Assembly: GCF_900103665.1 (NCBI RefSeq)
Contig: NZ_FNGY01000007.1
Coordinates: 434,001-498,000, forward strand
Length of the DNA stretch: 64,000 nt
Direction of reading: 5' to 3'
From: Pedobacter steynii
GTDB lineage: Bacteria > Bacteroidota > Bacteroidia > Sphingobacteriales > Sphingobacteriaceae
Of the stretch, positions 1-9,361 are shown piece after piece. A program made the position numbers and the translations under genes. The number at the start of each line of letters is the position of its first letter. The first letter of the stretch is position 1. The notes beneath the pieces were generated by a model that made no database searches, was not told where the DNA came from, and worked only from the letters and a program-made list of their open reading frames with translations.

Positions 1-1552
1 CTTCAATCCCGACAGTAAGCGGCATACAGATCCAGGAACGAAGCACCTCATTGCCTTTATAATACCTGTAGGTATTGAATCCTTCCACATTGGCAGAAAA
101 ATACCGACTTATCGCAAGCCTCAGTGCTGCCGCCTGTTTCCGGTAAGTCTGTTCCATTTTTGCACCTTTATTGAGCAAAGGAGCAAGTTCCGCAGCCGAG
201 ATTAAAGCATCATAATATAAACAGCTGGTTGATAGGTTGGCGTCTCCGGCAGGAAATCTTCCTTCCAGCTCATCGCTTTTAGATGCCACTACCCCATCTT
301 TATTCAGCTTTCGTCTGGAATATTCCAGGCACCATTCAATTAAAGGCCACAATACACGTGCGGAGTCGATGTTTCCGTTCGCAAGGGCATATCTGGAAGC
401 TCCGTATGCAATCATTGCCTGATCACCACGATCGCCTGCCCCGTTCCAAAAACCATCTCCTTCTGCGATGATGGAGCTTGGAATGGGCTTGTATTCAGGG
501 TTCATATAGGCGGCAAACATGCGGTACGAATTCATAGCCGATTTATTCCCCAGGTCATCACCTAAAAATGCAAAAAAGGGATTTACATACTCTGCCTGGT
601 CATTTGCCCAGATAGCGGCGTAATAAGAAAGACCGCCGGGACCGTGCATCAGGCCCCCTTTAGTGTTAAAGATACTCTCTGTCGCCCTGAGCTTAGCAAA
701 GGCAAAAGCAGTATTTAAAATGGGTTCCGGAGTGATCAGCTGTAATTTTTGGGAGATTTCTCCGATGCGGGTCTTTCTGTTTGATTCTTCCGCAAGCATA
801 TCAACATCAACTGCTGCTACTGCATTGGCAGCGGCCTGATAAGTGATGGAAAAGCTGATGGAATCGCCAGGTTTAACCAGTTGTTTTCCACTTGTAGCGG
901 AGCGGAGGATAAGGTGGTGTGGCTTCAGGTAACTTCTGGAAGTATCGATCAGAATGTCCCGAAACTGATGGTCCATTGAAATCCGGACCGGCTTAACACC
1001 TTGATTTACAAAGACGAGCTGTTCTACGGCCATCGCTTCTGCGATCGAAGGAAATAATGTTCTTTTCAAGGTAACAAGCCCTTTTTCGCCCACTTTACTG
1101 TAAACCTCCATCCTTCCATCGAGACGGATTCCCGTCAGGACATTTGGAAAAACTTTAAGTTGATGGCCGTTAAAGAGTTCCTCTTTCATCGGTTTTCCAT
1201 CTACAAAAATCTGTGGAAGTTCCTCGTCCCTGATCGTCTGCATCAGACTGGAATGGGTATCGTTGGGCTTCATTCTAAAGGTTGGAAATACCACAGTACG
1301 CTTCAAATGAAGCCTTTTTTCTGTATCTACTTCGTATTGCAGCCATAAAGAAACTTTCTGTCCGCTCATTTCAATATGATCAGTATGGGGCAAACGGTCT
1401 ATAATCTTCCAAAAGATGCTGCCATCCTTCCCGATCTTCCAGCGGTCTGCCTGAACAGGCAGGTTCAATTGTTGGGCAAAAACCAGGTTTCGGATGGTCA
1501 TCAGGACCAATAGGACTAGACAGATCCTCAACAGCTTCAATTTAATTTTCAT
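1..1552 (-). CDS. Secreted glycosidase-like protein, 3' end outside window
   Basis: The reading frame opens at ATG 1552 and continues without a stop to the left edge, giving at least 517 codons; the C-terminus is missing. A hydrophobic stretch ending in Val-Phe-Ala-Gln marks a signal peptide. A beta-rich N-terminal part is followed from about residue 250 by a helical part with motifs such as IWANDQAEY and GDGFWNGAGDRGDQ and repeated Tyr/Trp-rich helices. This looks like an (alpha/alpha)6 six-hairpin glycosidase barrel. Catalytic residues cannot be fixed from this part alone. It is the last visible gene of the alpha-galactoside PUL, downstream of the GH27 enzyme, so a second glycan-trimming activity is likely. 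The family call is tentative; the gene and its start are well supported. Confidence 0.6.
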   Translation of the reverse strand, partial: MKIKLKLLRICLVLLVLMTIRNLVFAQQLNLPVQADRWKIGKDGSIFWKIIDRLPHTDHIEMSGQKVSLWLQYEVDTEKRLHLKRTVVFPTFRMKPNDTHSSLMQTIRDEELPQIFVDGKPMKEELFNGHQLKVFPNVLTGIRLDGRMEVYSKVGEKGLVTLKRTLFPSIAEAMAVEQLVFVNQGVKPVRISMDHQFRDILIDTSRSYLKPHHLILRSATSGKQLVKPGDSISFSITYQAAANAVAAVDVDMLAEESNRKTRIGEISQKLQLITPEPILNTAFAFAKLRATESIFNTKGGLMHGPGGLSYYAAIWANDQAEYVNPFFAFLGDDLGNKSAMNSYRMFAAYMNPEYKPIPSSIIAEGDGFWNGAGDRGDQAMIAYGASRYALANGNIDSARVLWPLIEWCLEYSRRKLNKDGVVASKSDELEGRFPAGDANLSTSCLYYDALISAAELAPLLNKGAKMEQTYRKQAAALRLAISRYFSANVEGFNTYRYYKGNEVLRSWICMPLTVGIE

Positions 1553-1579
1553 TGGAGTATAATTTGATTTTTATCGGTT

Positions 1580-1720
1580 ATGAAGCGATCATAAGCATAT
1601 TCATTGCTTTTTGTAAGCGGTATGCTTATGACGGTTTCATCAGCATATGTCTTTTAAAGGTTATGAAGCGATCATCAGCATTCCTGTTTGATATGCAGTA
1701 CGCTGATGATCGTTTCCTCA
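1580..1720. repeat. Tandem pair of intergenic hairpin repeats
   Basis: Two imperfect hairpins lie side by side between the GH27 gene and the next gene. Hairpin 1 has arms at 1580-1599 and 1621-1640 with TTTGTAAGCGG in its loop. Hairpin 2 has arms at 1663-1679 and 1702-1720. Both left arms start ATGAAGCGATCAT. Related copies occur near 2934, 19255-19470, 37319 and 42951, so this is a dispersed family. Inside an operon such hairpins could mark mRNA processing or attenuation (inference). Confidence 0.7.
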
Positions 1721-1736
1721 TTTCAATGTGTTAAAA

Positions 1737-2915
1737 TCAAGACTGCTTCTTTATCAGTCTGAACATCAGCGCGTCATGTGCAGCGATTTTACCCTTGATA
1801 TTTTCCTGTGTACTGCCTATATTTTTGTGTTTCCAAAGATCCCTGACCTGATAGGATCCGTCAATTTTAAACTTTCTGATCGTTGCTTTGAGGTCCTGAT
1901 TGAGCTGAATTTCTTTATCTCCACGGTTGATAAAACAAAAGGCATAATCGCCTTCTGCCAATGGTTTAAACCAGATTTCAAGGTCTCCATACTTCATCCA
2001 TCTGATGGCGGAGATCCCGAGTTTATCCTGATCAACGGCGATAACTTCTTTATTGGTCAACATTTTCAGGGTTTCGTCCGACATCGTTCTAATGTCGTTC
2101 CCGGCGATCAATGGGGCAGAAAACATGGCCCACATGCTAAAATGAAGCCTTTCCTCGTTTTGTGTAAGCACACCATTCCCTACTTCCAGCATATCCGGAT
2201 CATTCCAATGACCGGGTCCGGAAAAATCGCTGATATCTGTATGAAGGTCAATGATTTGTAATACTCCCAAGCCTCCCCAGTTATTTTTACAGTCGAAACA
2301 ATTGATGATATCTTCGGTTGTTCTCCAAAGGTGCCCAATATTTTTAGCCCATTCCCAGGGCTTATTTGTCCCCCATTCACAAATGCTTAAGACCATTGGC
2401 CGCCCGGCTTTATAAATGGCGTCTCTCATTAAGGTATAAGAGGCCTCTGCGCTCTGTTTGCCATGGTTACACCAATCATATTTCAGGAAATCTGCACCCC
2501 ATTTCGCATAGGTTCTTGCGTCCTGAAATTCATAACCTCTGCTTCCGGGTCTCCCCTGACAGGTAGCGGTTCCGGCATCTGAATAAATACCGAATTTCAG
2601 TCCTTTAGAGTGGATATAATCGCCAAGACTCTTCATTCCTGAAGGAAAACGTTCGGGATCTGCGAGGATATTGCCAGCACTATCCCGGCCGATTTGCCAG
2701 CAGTCGTCCACCACAATATACTCGTAACCTGCGGCTTTCATCCCATTACTGGCCATTGCATCGGCCACTTCTCTTATGATCTGTTCGTTGATTTTACATT
2801 CGAACTTATTCCAGCTGTTCCAACCCATTGGTGGTGTGTTTGCCAGGTTCTCAAATTTCTGAGCATGCAGGACTAAACCTGTAAAGCTCAGTATCAAAAA
2901 TAATATTTTTTTCAT
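1737..2915 (-). CDS. Exported alpha-galactosidase, glycoside hydrolase family 27
   Basis: Clan D glycosidase that releases terminal alpha-linked galactose with retention of configuration. A signal peptide (residues 1-18, ending HAQ) is followed directly by the catalytic barrel. The family start motif PPMGWNSWN is at about residue 28, then VVDDCW and GIYSDAGT. FLKYDWCNHG contains the expected nucleophile Asp147, and WRTTEDI contains Asp202, which aligns with the acid/base. The conserved GPGHWNDPDML follows at about 233. A short beta-sandwich of about 90 residues ends the protein. The length of 392 residues is normal for a two-domain bacterial GH27. It lies downstream of SusC, SusD and the GntR-type regulator on the same strand, so it probably degrades the imported galactoside in the periplasm or at the cell surface. 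Confidence 0.93.
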   Translation of the reverse strand: MKKILFLILSFTGLVLHAQKFENLANTPPMGWNSWNKFECKINEQIIREVADAMASNGMKAAGYEYIVVDDCWQIGRDSAGNILADPERFPSGMKSLGDYIHSKGLKFGIYSDAGTATCQGRPGSRGYEFQDARTYAKWGADFLKYDWCNHGKQSAEASYTLMRDAIYKAGRPMVLSICEWGTNKPWEWAKNIGHLWRTTEDIINCFDCKNNWGGLGVLQIIDLHTDISDFSGPGHWNDPDMLEVGNGVLTQNEERLHFSMWAMFSAPLIAGNDIRTMSDETLKMLTNKEVIAVDQDKLGISAIRWMKYGDLEIWFKPLAEGDYAFCFINRGDKEIQLNQDLKATIRKFKIDGSYQVRDLWKHKNIGSTQENIKGKIAAHDALMFRLIKKQS

Positions 2916-2933
2916 CAGAATATATATATTTAG

Positions 2934-3044
2934 CGGTTATAAAGGAACCATAATCTTGATATTCATCTCGTTGCGCGATCTGTAAGCTCATGATGGTTTC
3001 ATTGGTATGTAGTTTCGTTTAATGGTTAGGAAGCGATCATAAAC
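2934..3044. repeat. Diverged copy of the intergenic hairpin repeat
   Basis: Between the GH27 start and the regulator stop there is a diverged hairpin. The left part, near 2938-2960, reads TTATAAAGGAACCATAATC. The right part, 2981-3002, reads TGTAAGCTCATGATGGTTTC. A further left-type half, GGTTAGGAAGCGATCAT, follows at about 3024-3040. The right arm shares ATGATGGTTTCAT with the copy at 42951. The rest of this 200-base gap shows no gene. Confidence 0.55.
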
Positions 3045-3117
3045 CCATTTTTTACGCATAACATTGCCTGTGCAATAGCCTGCGCCATTACTGGTCGTTA
3101 ACTGAAAAATGAAATTG

Positions 3118-4134
3118 TTAAAGAGATTTCCGCCTCTTGAGTACAGTAGGAATTACCTCTTGGATCCTTTCCTGACCAATGACAAATTGTGCAGCTTTCT
3201 GCGCCATCAGGTTAAAATCCGTGGAGTAAGTCGTAATGCCACCACAAATGATTTCCTTAATGGGATCATCATCCTGAGATAAAATACCGACTTCCTTACC
3301 TAGGGTAATGCCTTGATTTTCACAATCTTTAAGCATCATCCACAACTGCCTGTCGTTACAAATAAAATAGACTTTCCCCTGCTCAACTGAACCTGGCAGA
3401 TATTCCTTTTTCACCTGATATTTGATGTCATAATCCTTCACAAACCTTTTAAAGGCCTTCATGATTTCAATCGGCAGGTCTGAATTGGGCCTGGAAAAGA
3501 AGACCATTTCATCAAATTTTCTGATCGTATCCAGCAATTCGACAAACACCTGGTAACTGGATTCCTCAAATTCCTGACTGAGGTAGGAAAAATCCCCCTG
3601 CATGGACTCAAAACGGTCAATCATCAGCATTTTTTGAAGTGGAAGCAGCTTTAAGATCTTTGCTGTTTTGGGATGAGGCATCGGCGTTACGACATAGATT
3701 CCATATTTTCCGCTGATGTTATTGATGATGCTTTCAAAAGTATCAATATTCTGGTGATGAAAAAAGACGTCGATATGAACGTTTGGCACGAGAAGGTCTC
3801 TAAAGGCATTGTAAAAAGTCTCCTGAATGGAATCAAAGGCGTATAAGACCAAAGCAACCTTTAAAGGCTGACCGGTATCTACATTAGAGATATAATAGCC
3901 CATTCCTCTTTTAGATTCTATAATTCCACGCTCAATCAGCTCCTTATAGCCTTTCACAATGGTTTCCCGGGCAAATCCGGTTTCCCTGATCATGACATTT
4001 ACAGAAGGAAGCTGATCTCCTTTCACGAGGATCTTGCTGTCAATTGAGTTAATAAAGCCCTGAACCAATTGCTCGTGTTTAGAATAACCCGGAATTACTT
4101 CCAATTCTTGTATTTTCTCAAAAACATTCCTCAT
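3118..4134 (-). CDS. GntR-type transcriptional regulator with a sugar-binding-protein-like domain
   Basis: A DNA-binding regulator whose C-terminal two-thirds resembles periplasmic sugar-binding proteins, a LacI-like sensor. The N-terminal winged helix (about residues 15-85) has the GntR pattern: GDQLPSVNVMIRETGFARETIVKGYKEL and the wing IIESKRGMGYYIS. From about residue 95 the protein follows an alternating alpha/beta pattern (VALVLYAFDSIQETFYNAF, IYVVTPMPH, VGILSQDDDPIKEII) typical of a two-lobed effector domain. No signal peptide is present, so it is cytoplasmic. It lies between susD and the GH27 gene in the same direction, so it probably senses a product of the PUL and controls the susC promoter and possibly itself. 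The effector is unknown. Confidence 0.85.
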   Translation of the reverse strand: MRNVFEKIQELEVIPGYSKHEQLVQGFINSIDSKILVKGDQLPSVNVMIRETGFARETIVKGYKELIERGIIESKRGMGYYISNVDTGQPLKVALVLYAFDSIQETFYNAFRDLLVPNVHIDVFFHHQNIDTFESIINNISGKYGIYVVTPMPHPKTAKILKLLPLQKMLMIDRFESMQGDFSYLSQEFEESSYQVFVELLDTIRKFDEMVFFSRPNSDLPIEIMKAFKRFVKDYDIKYQVKKEYLPGSVEQGKVYFICNDRQLWMMLKDCENQGITLGKEVGILSQDDDPIKEIICGGITTYSTDFNLMAQKAAQFVIGQERIQEVIPTVLKRRKSL

Positions 4135-4196
4135 ATATCTTTTCTAATTGCCGGCCTGATGTAGGTCTGGAAAACAAATTTAACATTCCAATTATT

Positions 4197-4232
4197 AAAA
4201 ACCGTACAGCATTTGTACACTGTACGGTTTTT
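4197..4232. terminator. Strong hairpin after susD, possibly also an operator
   Basis: The 13-base arms at 4197-4209 and 4220-4232 are perfectly complementary (AAAAACCGTACAG / CTGTACGGTTTTT) with a 10-base loop. On the minus strand the right arm ends in five T residues, so it can work as an intrinsic terminator or attenuator after susD. It lies 63 bases upstream of the regulator start and contains GTACAG/CTGTAC, which also appears in the palindrome in front of susC. A double role as autoregulatory operator is inference. Confidence 0.7.
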
Positions 4233-4268
4233 CTTCAGTATATCTATTTTTTTAGGTGATGAACCTTC

Positions 4269-5900
4269 CTATTGATAGCCAGGATTCTGGGTTAGCAATT
4301 TATTTTTTTGTGTTTCATATTTAGGAATAGGAAACAAATAATGGGCTTCCAGGAATTTACGTGGCTGCAAATCAAAGTAAGCGTAACTAAAGGAACCATT
4401 CTGGTTTTTAGTAATGTTCACTCCCCTAATTGCCTTATTCTCTGTAATTGCTGCAATTTTCCACCTGCGTACATCATAAAAACGGTGTCCTTCAAAGCAC
4501 AATTCAATTTCCCGTTCGTGTCTGATGGCATCCCGAAGCGCGGTAGATCCGGCAGTAACAGGAGGCATATTTACGGAAGGTCTGCTGCGAACAAGGTTCA
4601 GATAGTTCCTTGCTTCCGGTTCATTTCCAAGTTCGTACTGTGCTTCTGCATAGTTCAAATAGACTTCTGCCAAGCGAAAGATGACCCAATTTTGTGTGCT
4701 GCCCGTTGCATCCATATCATGTGATTCATCGGCATATTTACGCCAGTTGTATCCCGTCAGACTGGCATTCCAATCTTCTACAGGACTTTGCGGACTGTCC
4801 AGTCCACCTTTAAAGTATTCGGCATTCCGTCCTCTGAAAGGCGTTCCATTGTAAAGAATCGTCGCATTGAAACGTGGATCTCTGTTTAAATAAGGATTAG
4901 CAGGATCATATCCTGATGCCGGATCACTGATCATCTTTCCGTTTTTCATTTCAAAATCATCCACGAGGTTCTGGGAAGGTGCATATACAGACCATCCATG
5001 GTATCCATTTGGCGCAATCATGACATCAAGCGAAGACTCCCAATCCGTGCCATTCATGCCGTAAGACATGATGATTTCGCGGTTAAACTTCTCTAAAAAC
5101 AGTTGTTTATAGTCTGATCCGGTGTATAGGCCAAAGCCGGGTGCATCCAGCATGGCTTTGGTGGCATCAGCTGCTGCCTGCCATTTCGCCCGGTCGTTAG
5201 ATGGGTTGTTCAAGGCACTTGCGGCGTACAATAAAGCTCTGGATTTCAAGGCTAAAACTGCTCCTTTTGTTGCACGGCCAAGGTCTTTGCCACTGTAACT
5301 GTCTGGCAACATGGGAATCGCTTCATCGAGTTCCTTTACGACAAAAGCCAAACATTCGGCGTAAGTATTTCTTGCCGCCAGGAAATCCGTATCGGAAAGG
5401 TTATAGACTTTAGTGATCAGTGGCACACCACCATAGCGGGAAATGAGGTTAAAGTAACACCAGGCCCTGATAAACTTCATTTCGCCGGTCATCCTTTTTT
5501 TGATTCCCTCATCCCCTTTCACTGCTCCTATCTTTTCGAAAAAGGAGTTACAATCCCGGATAAATCCATAATCCGGAGTCCAGCTGTCCATAGAAAGGTT
5601 ATCCGGACTTATTTCGCCTTTATTCCATAAAAAGACACTTTCATAGTTAAATTTAGAATATCCTTCATCGGATGCGGCGGATAACCCCGGGCCGTTTGCG
5701 GCAGCTCCCCAGTTGTAAAAATGGGGTAAAGCGCGGTATTTGGAGTTGATAAAGGTCTGTACCAGGTTCAGATCTGTCCAGACATCCAGCTCGGAATAGG
5801 AATCCAGGGGCTTTCTATCCAGAAAATCCTTTTTACAGGAATTCAGGTTCGTTAAAAGCAATAAGCCCAAAAAGCATATAGATATAGTTTTCATCTTCAT
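4269..5900 (-). CDS. SusD/RagB-family glycan-binding lipoprotein
   Basis: Surface lipoprotein that caps a SusC channel and binds glycan. Residues 1-22 form a lipoprotein signal with the lipobox Asn-Leu-Asn-Ser-Cys and then KKDFLDRKPL, a typical SusD start. TPR-like helices follow, with the family signatures MTGEMKFIRAWCYFNLISRYGGVPLI at about 140-165 and LRDAIRHEREIELCFEGHRFYDVRRW at about 455-480. It ends in LTQNPGYQ, the usual SusD terminus. The 543-residue length is normal. It starts 17 bases after the SusC stop and is surely co-transcribed. The ligand is probably the galactoside handled by the adjacent GH27, inferred only from context. Confidence 0.95.
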   Translation of the reverse strand: MKMKTISICFLGLLLLTNLNSCKKDFLDRKPLDSYSELDVWTDLNLVQTFINSKYRALPHFYNWGAAANGPGLSAASDEGYSKFNYESVFLWNKGEISPDNLSMDSWTPDYGFIRDCNSFFEKIGAVKGDEGIKKRMTGEMKFIRAWCYFNLISRYGGVPLITKVYNLSDTDFLAARNTYAECLAFVVKELDEAIPMLPDSYSGKDLGRATKGAVLALKSRALLYAASALNNPSNDRAKWQAAADATKAMLDAPGFGLYTGSDYKQLFLEKFNREIIMSYGMNGTDWESSLDVMIAPNGYHGWSVYAPSQNLVDDFEMKNGKMISDPASGYDPANPYLNRDPRFNATILYNGTPFRGRNAEYFKGGLDSPQSPVEDWNASLTGYNWRKYADESHDMDATGSTQNWVIFRLAEVYLNYAEAQYELGNEPEARNYLNLVRSRPSVNMPPVTAGSTALRDAIRHEREIELCFEGHRFYDVRRWKIAAITENKAIRGVNITKNQNGSFSYAYFDLQPRKFLEAHYLFPIPKYETQKNKLLTQNPGYQ

Positions 5901-5917
5901 TATTGTTTCATTTAGGA

Positions 5918-8900
5918 TTAAAGAGAGATATTGATTCCGGCGCTCACAATTCTGGTTTGCGGGTAATAACTGCCGGTTACTGCATTGAGTTCAGGGTCAT
6001 AGTCCTTAATTTTACTCAATACGAACAGGTTACTGCCATTCAGAAAAACGCGCAGGTGCTGCAGACTTAATCTGGAAGTCAGCGCTTTAGGAAAAGTATA
6101 AGAGACCTCTACATTTTTAAGTCTTAGAAATGCCGCATTGCGTAACCAGAAGTCAGAATAACGATTATTTATCGCGTCATTACGGTCAAATGAGGCTGGG
6201 TATTTTCCTCCGGGATTATTGACACTCCAACGGTCTTCAAACAACCAAACCGGAGGTGTGATGGCATTGCCTTGTTGCGGTAAAATCAACTGACGGGCTT
6301 TCCCCTGACCCTGGAAAAGGACATCCAATCCAATTCCTTTGTATTGAAATCCGGCTGTAAAGGCGAATACGCTGCTGGGCGTTGGACTTTCAAAGATGCG
6401 AATCCTGTCGTCGGAAGTGATCTTTTGATCTCCGTTGGTATCCTTATAGCGAATATCTCCGGGCTTTGTGTTTGCCAAATGCACAGAATTGTCGATCTCT
6501 GCCTGTGTTTTGTAGATTCCATCCGCCTGATATACCAGCCAGGAATCCATGGAATGTCCCTGGATTTTTTGCCATTCGGGTACATTGGCGGCCTCATCCA
6601 TAAACACGACTTTGTTTTTCGTAAAGGTATAATTTCCGCCAAGCTGATAAGATAAGTCCTTATTGATGGCATGTCTGTACATCAGTTCCAGCTCAAATCC
6701 CCTGTTGTCTACTTTTCCAATATTTTCTACCGGCAATTTACCTGTCAGCCCTGTACTTGAAGGAACGGAGGCATTCCGCGCAATGAGGATGCGGTTACGT
6801 TTAGAAATAAAATAGTCTGCATTGAAGTTCAAATCGCCATTAAAGAAAGAAGATTCTATCCCAACATTCGTATTATTGGCCACCTCCCAGGTCACTCCCG
6901 GATTGGGTGCCACTCCTGCTGATAAGCCTTGCTGTTTCTCCGCATCCGGCCCAAAGTAAAAGCCTCCATCCAGGTTATACTGTTGTAAATTCTGATAAGG
7001 AGCGATTTTATCGTTCCCAAGTTTACCCCATGAAGCCTTCAGTTTCAGCTGGTTTACAAAGCTGACATTCTGTTTAAAGAAATCTTCTTCAGAGATCCTC
7101 CATCCCAGGGAAAGTCCCGGAAAAGTACCCCATTGTTTGCCTTTAGGGAAGTTAAAGGAGCCATCATGACGTAAAATAACCTCTGCCATATAGCGCTCCT
7201 TATAGCTGTAGGTGAAACGGCCAAAGAAATTCCTGCGGGCAGATTGCGAAGCTACACTGCCATTATTTTTGTCTTTATCTCCACCTATAAATATCTGGTC
7301 AATCTTGCTGCTTAGGTAACCTGTACGGTAGGCACTGATTCCTTCATCATAGTTTTCGCTTTGTTCATAGGCAACGAAAGCCGTTACCTGATGTCTGCCA
7401 AAGCTCCTATCATACCCCAGCTTCAGGTTATAAGTCGACAGTTGATAATTTCTAAAATCTTCATTCAGGTTGATCGGCCCTTCCGTATCCCTCAGGTTCA
7501 CATATTCCTGCGTGTTTTTATTATAACGGAAGGCATCCCAGTTGTCGTACAACCGTTTACCCTGGCGAAAGCGGAAATCAAAAGCCGCGAGTCCTGAAAG
7601 GTATAAACCCTGAGTAATATATGGCAATTTCAGGTTAAAAGAGGCATCGGAAAGCAGGGAATAATCCTTTGTTTTGTTATAACCAGTCGCTCCGGAAGCC
7701 ATCAAAACCGGGTTACGTCCACCGGCAAGCCCGGGTCCGGGAAGGCCATTTGGATAATAGGCCGGTAAAGTCGGATACGCAGAAAGTACCTCTGCAAAAA
7801 TTGTCCCGCTGCTATAATTAGAATAACGCCTGTCCTCGATTCTTCCTGAAACATTCAGCGACACTTTCAAATCATCACTAATCTGAGAGCTGATATTGGA
7901 ACGCAGGTTGTATTGTTTGTATTTCGTAGCAGATTTATGAAAGATCCCATCCTGATTTAAGTACTCTCCGGAAATAAAATGGTCAATCTTTTCGCTTCCA
8001 CCACTCAAACTGATGGCATGGCGCGACTGTGGAGAAAAATCCTTCAGCACCGCATCGTACCAATCTGTATTGGGAAAATTCAATGGGTCAGTTCCATCTT
8101 TATACTTCTGTACATCTGCATCGGAATACTGATGCGGTTGCTTGAGGCGGTCATTCACCTCATTGATATAAGTCGCATACTGTCCGGCATCCACCAGTTT
8201 CGGCAATTGTGTAGGTTGGGTAAAGCCATAACTCCCGGTATAAGCAATCGTTGGCTTCCCGATTTTCCCTCTTTTGGTCGTGATCAGGATCACACCATTG
8301 GCTGCCTGGGCACCATAAATCGCCGCAGAAGCATCCTTCAGAACAGTAATGCTTTCTACATCTTCAGGATTGATCCTTTCAAATGCCCCTCTGTTGGCTA
8401 CTCCATCAATCACGATCAGCGGACTATTGTCGTTCAACGTCCCCTTACCCCGAATCAGCAAAGTAGAAAAATCATTCCCCGGTTCTCCCGAACGGTTAGA
8501 GGCGATCACCCCTGGAATACGTCCTGCAATGGCATTGCTTAAATTCGCCGCCGGATTTTGTCTCAAAACATCCCCCTTCAAGGTAGCCACAGAACCGGTT
8601 ACCGTTACCTTTTTCTGTACACCATAGCCCACTACAACGATCTCCTCCAATACTTTTTGATCCACCTGGAGCTGGACATTGACTTTTGAACCTCCATTTA
8701 CAACAACCTCCCTGGTCGTATACCCCGTAAATGAAAATACCAGCACCCCTTTCCCGGAAACATTGATGCTGTAATTTCCTGATCCATCAGAAGAAACAGC
8801 AGTCCCTGTTCCTTTAACTGTAACTGAAACTCCTGGCAGGCCCCCACCTGTTTCGTCCGTTACTTTCCCTGTTACCCGCTCTGTTGTCTTCAGCACAGAC

Positions 8901-8992
8901 TGGGCATGAACGAAATTGCTCATCCCCACCTGTCCTCCAGATACAGCGCATAGCATTAATACTTTAAGGGTCATTTTTAATTTCATACGCAT
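5918..8992 (-). CDS. SusC/RagA TonB-linked outer-membrane glycan importer
   Basis: TonB-dependent outer-membrane transporter of 1024 residues. A signal peptide is followed by a carboxypeptidase-D-regulatory-like beta-sandwich (VTGKVTDETGGGLPGVSVTV at about 40-60). Next come the TonB-box region EEIVVVGYGVQKK (about 115) and a plug domain ending with DASAAIYGAQAANGVILITTKRG. A 22-strand-type barrel ends in the aromatic AGINISL. There is no N-terminal STN domain, unlike the SusC at 43-46.5 kb, so this one is not expected to signal through a FecR/ECF pair. That fits with the GntR-type regulator encoded in this locus. It is the first gene of its operon; a promoter and a palindrome lie just upstream. 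Confidence 0.96.
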   Translation of the reverse strand: MRMKLKMTLKVLMLCAVSGGQVGMSNFVHAQSVLKTTERVTGKVTDETGGGLPGVSVTVKGTGTAVSSDGSGNYSINVSGKGVLVFSFTGYTTREVVVNGGSKVNVQLQVDQKVLEEIVVVGYGVQKKVTVTGSVATLKGDVLRQNPAANLSNAIAGRIPGVIASNRSGEPGNDFSTLLIRGKGTLNDNSPLIVIDGVANRGAFERINPEDVESITVLKDASAAIYGAQAANGVILITTKRGKIGKPTIAYTGSYGFTQPTQLPKLVDAGQYATYINEVNDRLKQPHQYSDADVQKYKDGTDPLNFPNTDWYDAVLKDFSPQSRHAISLSGGSEKIDHFISGEYLNQDGIFHKSATKYKQYNLRSNISSQISDDLKVSLNVSGRIEDRRYSNYSSGTIFAEVLSAYPTLPAYYPNGLPGPGLAGGRNPVLMASGATGYNKTKDYSLLSDASFNLKLPYITQGLYLSGLAAFDFRFRQGKRLYDNWDAFRYNKNTQEYVNLRDTEGPINLNEDFRNYQLSTYNLKLGYDRSFGRHQVTAFVAYEQSENYDEGISAYRTGYLSSKIDQIFIGGDKDKNNGSVASQSARRNFFGRFTYSYKERYMAEVILRHDGSFNFPKGKQWGTFPGLSLGWRISEEDFFKQNVSFVNQLKLKASWGKLGNDKIAPYQNLQQYNLDGGFYFGPDAEKQQGLSAGVAPNPGVTWEVANNTNVGIESSFFNGDLNFNADYFISKRNRILIARNASVPSSTGLTGKLPVENIGKVDNRGFELELMYRHAINKDLSYQLGGNYTFTKNKVVFMDEAANVPEWQKIQGHSMDSWLVYQADGIYKTQAEIDNSVHLANTKPGDIRYKDTNGDQKITSDDRIRIFESPTPSSVFAFTAGFQYKGIGLDVLFQGQGKARQLILPQQGNAITPPVWLFEDRWSVNNPGGKYPASFDRNDAINNRYSDFWLRNAAFLRLKNVEVSYTFPKALTSRLSLQHLRVFLNGSNLFVLSKIKDYDPELNAVTGSYYPQTRIVSAGINISL

Positions 8993-9034
8993 TTTGATTA
9001 GTTGGTTTGGTTTATATTCTGGTTGATATTGTGG

Positions 9035-9077
9035 TTAAACTTACAGTACAGTACTATTCTATACTGTTCTAGTTTAA
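9035..9077. promoter_or_regulatory. Nested palindrome in the susC leader, candidate GntR operator
   Basis: A 43-base nested inverted repeat is centred near 9056. Outer arms are TTAAACT (9035-9041) and AGTTTAA (9071-9077). Inner arms lie within ACAGTACAGTA and TACTGT. It sits immediately downstream of the predicted susC -7 element, where a bound repressor would block transcription. The core resembles the GTACAG/CTGTAC arms near the regulator gene. Operator function is inferred. Confidence 0.5.
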
Positions 9078-9079
9078 CA

Positions 9080-9110
9080 CAAACATATAAACATTTTTAC
9101 ACTTCCCAAA
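9080..9110 (-). promoter_or_regulatory. Predicted susC promoter
   Basis: On the minus strand TATGTTTG (9087 to 9080) matches the Bacteroidota -7 consensus TAnnTTTG, and TTTG (9110 to 9107) matches the -33 element. The spacer is 19 bases. The element lies about 90 bases upstream of the susC ATG. Confidence 0.6.
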
Positions 9111-9157
9111 TTTTATTTCAGGAAGCCCCAATAACCTTGTAATCAGCGCATAAAAAA

Positions 9158-9180
9158 AGCCGTATCTAAATGATACAGCT
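9158..9180 (-). terminator. Intrinsic terminator after superoxide dismutase
   Basis: On the minus strand the arms AGCTGTATC and GATACGGCT (9180-9172 and 9166-9158) enclose a short loop and are followed by seven T residues. It separates the dismutase gene from the PUL. The remaining 180 bases to the dismutase stop contain only a small TGCCCT/AGGGCA hairpin near 9320 and no gene. Confidence 0.7.
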
Positions 9181-9361
9181 CTAAATATTTTCGCTTAAAA
9201 TGTTAAAAATTTATACACGTGCTCCATACACACCCTGCCCTATACGTTCTCCCATATACGCCCTCCAGGTTTGGCGCAAGAAAAAGTATGCGTTCTGTGA
9301 GCAGGCCTGGAAATACCTGCCCTTTTTCAGGGCATGGATTTCAGTCTGCGAACAGATATGC

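Noticed and set aside
1728-2261. A 177-codon open frame on the plus strand
   Set aside because: It lies antisense to the GH27 gene, has no family resemblance, and repeats the pattern of the opposite strand codons.
4308-4724. A 138-codon plus-strand frame
   Set aside because: It is antisense to susD and has no recognisable domain or promoter.
7979-8542. A 187-codon plus-strand frame
   Set aside because: It is fully antisense to SusC; SusC is unmistakable and the plus-strand product matches nothing.
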